From Ceraceosorus guamensis (lineage: Eukaryota > Basidiomycota > Exobasidiomycetes > Ceraceosorales > Ceraceosoraceae), in the NCBI RefSeq assembly GCF_003144195.1, contig NW_020290004.1:65153-129152 (forward strand): a stretch of DNA of 64,000 nucleotides, written 5' to 3'. The translations under genes and the position numbers were made by a program. Shown in pieces: positions 60,276 to 64,000 of the stretch. Within the stretch, counting starts at the first letter, position 1, and every line of letters begins with the position of its first letter. The notes beneath the pieces were generated by a model. It was not told the origin of the DNA. It searched no databases and saw only the letters and a program-made list of their open reading frames with translations.

Positions 60276-60567
60276 ATGGCTTGCCCCTGCTCCAACGAGT
60301 CCACCAGCGACTCGTGCTCGTCTTGCTCCAGCGGAAGCTGCGCTTGCGGTACCAGCGAGTGCAAGTGTTCTAATTGGTGAGTGTCGAGTTTCGCGTTTCG
60401 CTAGGCAACGTCTTTCGCGTCAGGCTAGGACGGGAGGCCGAAGGGTCGAAGTTGCGCTTTTCGCGACCATGCATGCATTTTATGCTGCTCTCTACGTCGC
60501 CTAGTTTTCCCTTTTCTGACCCTGCACACTGCGTGATGCTCGTTGCCGCAGCCCCAACAAGGGCTGA
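60276..60567 (+). CDS. metallothionein, 38 residues
   Basis: Tiny cysteine-rich metal-binding protein. Exons 60276..60376 and 60552..60567, with a TG|GTGAGT donor and a CCGCAG acceptor, give a protein starting MACPCSNES and ending CKCSNCPNKG. Nine of 38 residues are Cys (3, 5, 14, 17, 22, 24, 29, 31, 34), in C-x-C and C-x-x-C arrangements. There are no aromatic residues once spliced; the unspliced frame would end in Trp instead. Basidiomycete metallothioneins that bind copper or cadmium have this size and the same CKCSNC-type ending, so function as a metal buffer is likely, but which metal is unknown. The gene is too short to stand out in a routine open-frame scan. Confidence 0.86.
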
Positions 60568-61213
60568 GCGGAGCCGTCCCGTGGTCGACAACGTCCTACT
60601 GTCACTCAGCCGGGCGAACGAAGGTGAGACCTATTGCCACCGAGCCTGGTCGAGCCGGAAGACTTCAAGTTGCTGATCTGACATTTGGCCCGAACCTCTC
60701 TGTGATGCCAAATTTCAGCTTGCGTTGAACAACCCACTCGTCTTTACATGTTGTCCTCGATGGTCGGCGAAAGGTCTGCTCGCATCAAGACTCGCCCTGA
60801 CAATTGACCTCCACCCAACTAGCACAGGCGACTGACGACATATGAGCTATCACAGCGTCCCGAACATCCCTGATCCTGCTGCCGAAAGCAAACCACCACC
60901 ACCTCCGAAATAACATGGCTTCAGCCCATCTGTGTACAGGCCGCTATTGCCGTCCAAGCTCTCGACTGTGTGACGGAGAAAGCGTCAGCTAGCCATCCCG
61001 CACTTCTAGTGAAATTTGTCTCTCTTTCCAAAATCAGGACGCGGCCTGCTGTCCGACGGGCCTCCCGCACTATTCGCCCCGCTCGTGACTTCCATCGTAT
61101 TGCGCAATAGCTTTCCACTTCTATACTGCCAGTCTCAAAAGAGGTCAGAGTGGTGGTGTCGATCTATGATCCGTATCCCATCTGGACATTGCGCAAGTGA
61201 GCGCTTGTCCAAA
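60568..61213. other. convergent 3' spacer
   Basis: A 650-base spacer between the metallothionein gene and the 3' end of TIM23. No gene is recognised. Confidence 0.5.
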
Positions 61214-62153
61214 TCACAAGAATGCTGCCTTAGCTGCCGTCCACGTTGCAGCCGCGCCCATCATGAGTCCTGAAGAGATGGCCATCGCACGGGTGCCCGC
61301 TGCGATGCAAGAATGAGATAGGCAATACCTGTTGGAGTCAGCGCAGGTCCGTAATGCTCCCTCACACTGGACGCACCTGTGACTTTAAACAAAGCTCCAC
61401 TGATACCCCCCGCAGCCACACTGCCCAACATGTCGTGCTTTCCCCTGCTCTTATCGATGATTGCATCGGATATGTTGTAGATGAGAGCAATGACACCAGC
61501 ACTGTTGCCGAAGAACGCTCCTCTCCGTGTGACCTGGTTGAGCACAGCGTTCAGTCTCAAGCGGAAAGTCGGATTAGACACTCCTAGAGGTCGAGTCAGA
61601 CCTTCCCGTGCACCTAAAAGACCACCTAGCGCCAAGCCTACAGACCCGTAAGGAGGGAGATTCATCAGCGAGAATGAACTTGCCAGCTAGCAAAGGTACT
61701 TCGCCACACACCGCTCAGATACGTTGTGCCGGTGCCGTAGCAAAGGTCGTCGCTCCACCCTCTGCTCGGCAGCGCGGTTCTTCCGCCTTCCAATGTGCTG
61801 GGCGCACCATCGGCAATATCTAGGTACTCGATGTTGTGTTGCGCATTGGGATCGTTAGGATCCGTGCTCCTCAGACCTGCCAATTGATACCTAGCAGACA
61901 TGTATGCTGGATTGGTCAAGGAGAGTAGCGTGGTCGGCCTGCGAACGGGCTCGGGAGCTGTGCCTTCCGATACGCCCGACGACGTCGGTACATCCTGTGA
62001 CGATGCCGGAGTCGAGTAGGCGGCGCCTGTGGAGCTGCTTGATGAAGGCTCGGAAGCTGACCACACTGGCTCAGCTCCACCGCTCGGATTCTGAGCATCG
62101 CGGATGCCTGAGGAAGAGGCGCTCGAGCCCGTAGAGCTGAATGGCCACACCAT
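61214..62153 (-). CDS. TIM23: mitochondrial inner-membrane translocase subunit Tim23
   Basis: Channel-forming subunit of the presequence translocase. Exons complement(61214..61299, 61377..61637, 61712..62153) give 262 residues. The first part (1-90) is Ser/Pro-rich and faces the intermembrane space. The conserved core starts WSDDLCYGTGTTYLSG, and helix 1 LALGGLLGAREGL is restored across intron 1 (61638-61711, acceptor GTCTGTAG). Other marks are RLRLNAVLNQVTRRGAFFGN, AGVIALIYNISDAIID, RGKHDMLGSVAAGGISGALF and the last helix GTRAMAISSGLMMGAA, in a small third exon. Reading without the second splice gives an unrelated tail. Spacing of the four helices and the GxxxG-rich motifs match the Tim17/22/23 family. 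Confidence 0.95.
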
Positions 62154-62900
62154 GGCGAATGCGCTATCCGTGCCAGCAGAGCTGCGGTGTAGACAGTGCT
62201 TTCAAGAGACTCTTAAGCGTCGCGTGGCAGATGTCCGTGGGTGAAGGTCACAGAGGACGCTGATGCGTTGGAAGTCGCAGGACTTGGAGAGCTCTGGTAG
62301 GAGAAGTGCGCAAGCGAGCTGCTACAGGTCGCTCTCAAGCGTCAATGGGAGGGTTGCTTGCCCGGTGAATGAGGAGCTCCTCTTGGGCGGCCACAGTGGG
62401 AGGGAGACTTTGAATCGGACATAGTAAAGCTACGCCTGCAACTCCCAACTCGGTTGAGCTTTTCGCAGAATTTTGAGTTTTGCTGAGCCAACCGCCGCGC
62501 CAGACCCGGCGCGCCGCGAAAGCTTTTGGCGTAGGCGCTATCGTACGGGATGCGCCGGCGGTGAGCATTGCGCGCGGCGCCTCTGTATTTTTTGGAGCGC
62601 GCGTTCGTCAGTTGCTATAGCTGCGTGCGTGGGCGGTGTCGTGCGCGCGCCCTCCACCTTCTTCCATCGGCTTCGCAATCTCAGCTGACCTCTCAAGATC
62701 CAAGAAGCGCAACAAGTTACATGCGCGGTGTTCTTTCACCGCCGGCCCCCCCTCGACCATTCCTTCTTACAAGCATCAGCTGTTTACAACCAGCGCAACC
62801 CTCGCGACGGGCGCTCACTGTTTCCCAATACTCTAGCATCAATCAGTGCACCCCTCAAATCCACCACCTCGATCCAGCCTCCCTTTCCCAGGGTGCCAAG
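62154..62900. other. divergent spacer between TIM23 and ZPR1
   Basis: A 750-base shared promoter region, GC-rich in the middle, with pyrimidine-rich DNA before ZPR1. No gene seen. Confidence 0.55.
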
Positions 62901-63976
62901 ATGTCGCACGACAAACAGCAGCACGACCCTTTCTTCCGGCCCATCGGAGAGCATGTCGAAGACTCCGACTCCCCTTCGACGCAGCAGGTAGATGGACAGA
63001 CCGACAGCCTGCTGCCTACAGAGCCAGGTGTTCCGACGGACGCCCAGCCTCGCATGGTAGAGGAGATCGAATCGCTGTGCATGGCTTGTCAAAAGAACGG
63101 GACGACTCGACTTTTATTAACTTACATTCCTTATTTCAAGGAGGTCATCATTTCCAGCTTCAGCTGTGATCATTGCGGCAACAGGAACAATGAGATTCAG
63201 AGCGCTGGCCAGATTCAAGGTGAGCCATCGCGATCCTTGGGCATTCATTGCGCCACTTGGGAAAGGGCGCCTCGCTCATCTTGGCCCCACGTCTTACCTT
63301 TCCGCTACTTTGACCATCGTCGATAGACAAGGGCGTGCTGTACACGGTGCACTGCACTTACGCAAAGGACCTGGACAGACAAGTCGTCAAATCGGAATTC
63401 GCTACCCTCATCATCCCGGAGCTCGAGCTGTCCATTCCGCCGCAACGAGGTCAATTGACAACCGTAGAGGGTCTGCTTTCAGACACTGTGAGGGACTTGT
63501 CGCTTGATCAGCCTGTGCGCAAGCACGTTGCGCCGGAAGCACACGATAAGATTGAGGCGATCTTGGATCGATTGAGGGGCATTTTAGCGCAAGATGCGGA
63601 TGGAAACAAGCTTGCTGCAGAGGACGACGCCAGAAAGTTTGAGCCCTTCAGCTTGAGAGTGGACGACCCAAGCGGCAATTCGTTCATCGAGTTCACCGGA
63701 TCAATCCGAGGCCTTGGCGCCGAGGACAACAAGTGGACAAAGAGGGATTACCCTAGGACACCGGAGCAGAACGCAACACTCGGCCTTGGTGCTCCTCCTT
63801 CTGCGCCTAAGGAGGTAGAAGGCGAGGTGGACCCAGATCAGGGCGGTGGCTTCAGCAAGGCAGATGGAGAGACGGAGTTTGAAAACGAGGAAGTGCTCGC
63901 TTTTGACGGCACGTGCTCGAGCTGCTCGGCGCCTCTGAAGACACTCATGAAGAAGGTCAACATTCCTTACTTCAAG
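62901..63976 (+). CDS. ZPR1: zinc-finger protein ZPR1, 3' end outside window
   Basis: Essential eukaryotic protein that acts as a folding chaperone for elongation factor eEF1A and shuttles to the nucleus. Exons 62901..63219 and 63327..63976 encode the first 323 residues; a GTGAGC donor at 63977 shows that the gene continues past the window end. The first zinc finger is [20 protein letters not shown] with [14 protein letters not shown]1 alpha-beta domain follows ([48 protein letters not shown]). The second finger begins [21 protein letters not shown] and is cut by the window end. An acidic linker separates the two halves. The ATG at 62901 fits the family's N-terminal length. Confidence 0.95.
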
Positions 63977-64000
63977 GTGAGCGGACGCGCGCCTTTGGCT

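Noticed and set aside
61640-61700. TIM23 exon 2 starting near MNLPPYGSV
   Set aside because: It would leave an intron of only about 25 bases and a phase clash; the acceptor at 61638 gives the conserved LALGG helix.

Overview
The window is nuclear DNA of a basidiomycete fungus, most likely from the smut lineage (Ustilaginomycotina). The evidence for a fungus is gene content: single-chain ATP-citrate lyase, a GPR1/FUN34 acetate carrier, SEC17, RIX7, TIM23, NSA2 and a SWI/SNF-RSC ATPase. The evidence for a basidiomycete is architecture: many short introns (about 60-175 bases) with GTGAGT-type donors, CTGAC/CTAAC branch sites and YAG acceptors, on about 55% GC DNA. The placement in smuts is an inference from gene style and from the many small TCACGA/ATTCACGA motifs in the spacers. 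I see no transposon, virus-derived element, CRISPR array, rRNA or tRNA gene.

Layout. 1-2569: AMPK/Snf1 beta subunit (minus, cut by the window edge). 4136-5955: pyruvate dehydrogenase E2, LAT1 (plus). 6286-8109: MFS drug/polyamine-type exporter (minus). 9849-11712: GTP cyclohydrolase I with a 330-residue extension (plus). 12246-13158: secreted Pro/Lys-rich repeat protein with recurring Arg-Arg sites (minus). 14777-16263: pyruvate dehydrogenase E1 alpha (minus). 17505-18831: Frag1/DRAM/Sfk1 membrane protein (minus). 20123-23902: ATP-citrate lyase (minus). 27135-28180: unknown membrane protein (plus). 28385-29276: short-chain dehydrogenase (minus). 29939-30968: LYR-like protein (minus). 32498-33932: D-2-hydroxyacid dehydrogenase (plus). 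34058-39242: Snf2/Sth1 remodeller (minus). 40935-41796: guanylate kinase (minus). 42851-43966: SEC17 (plus). 44149-44547: twin-CX9C protein (minus). 45210-46981: SLC35F-type transporter (plus). 47115-48164: PUB-domain protein (minus). 48740-51794: RIX7 (minus). 52599-54108: acetate transporter (minus). 56951-58156: NSA2 (minus). 60276-60567: a 38-residue metallothionein (plus). 61214-62153: TIM23 (minus). 62901-end: ZPR1 (plus, cut by the window edge).

How the genes fit together. The first 24 kb hold four genes around acetyl-CoA supply and its energy control: Snf1 beta, both PDH subunits E1 alpha and E2, and ATP-citrate lyase. The acetate carrier lies about 30 kb further on. The rest is a mix of housekeeping genes for ribosome assembly (RIX7, NSA2), mitochondrial import and assembly (TIM23, a twin-CX9C protein, a LYR-like protein), vesicle fusion and chromatin.

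The most unusual signal is in the acetate transporter. Its reading frame and its conserved protein sequence both hold only if one leucine codon is built from four exons, two of which are a single nucleotide long (plus positions 53224 and 53128). All exon joins given here were worked out by eye from splice signals, frame and family similarity; none has been tested with RNA data.
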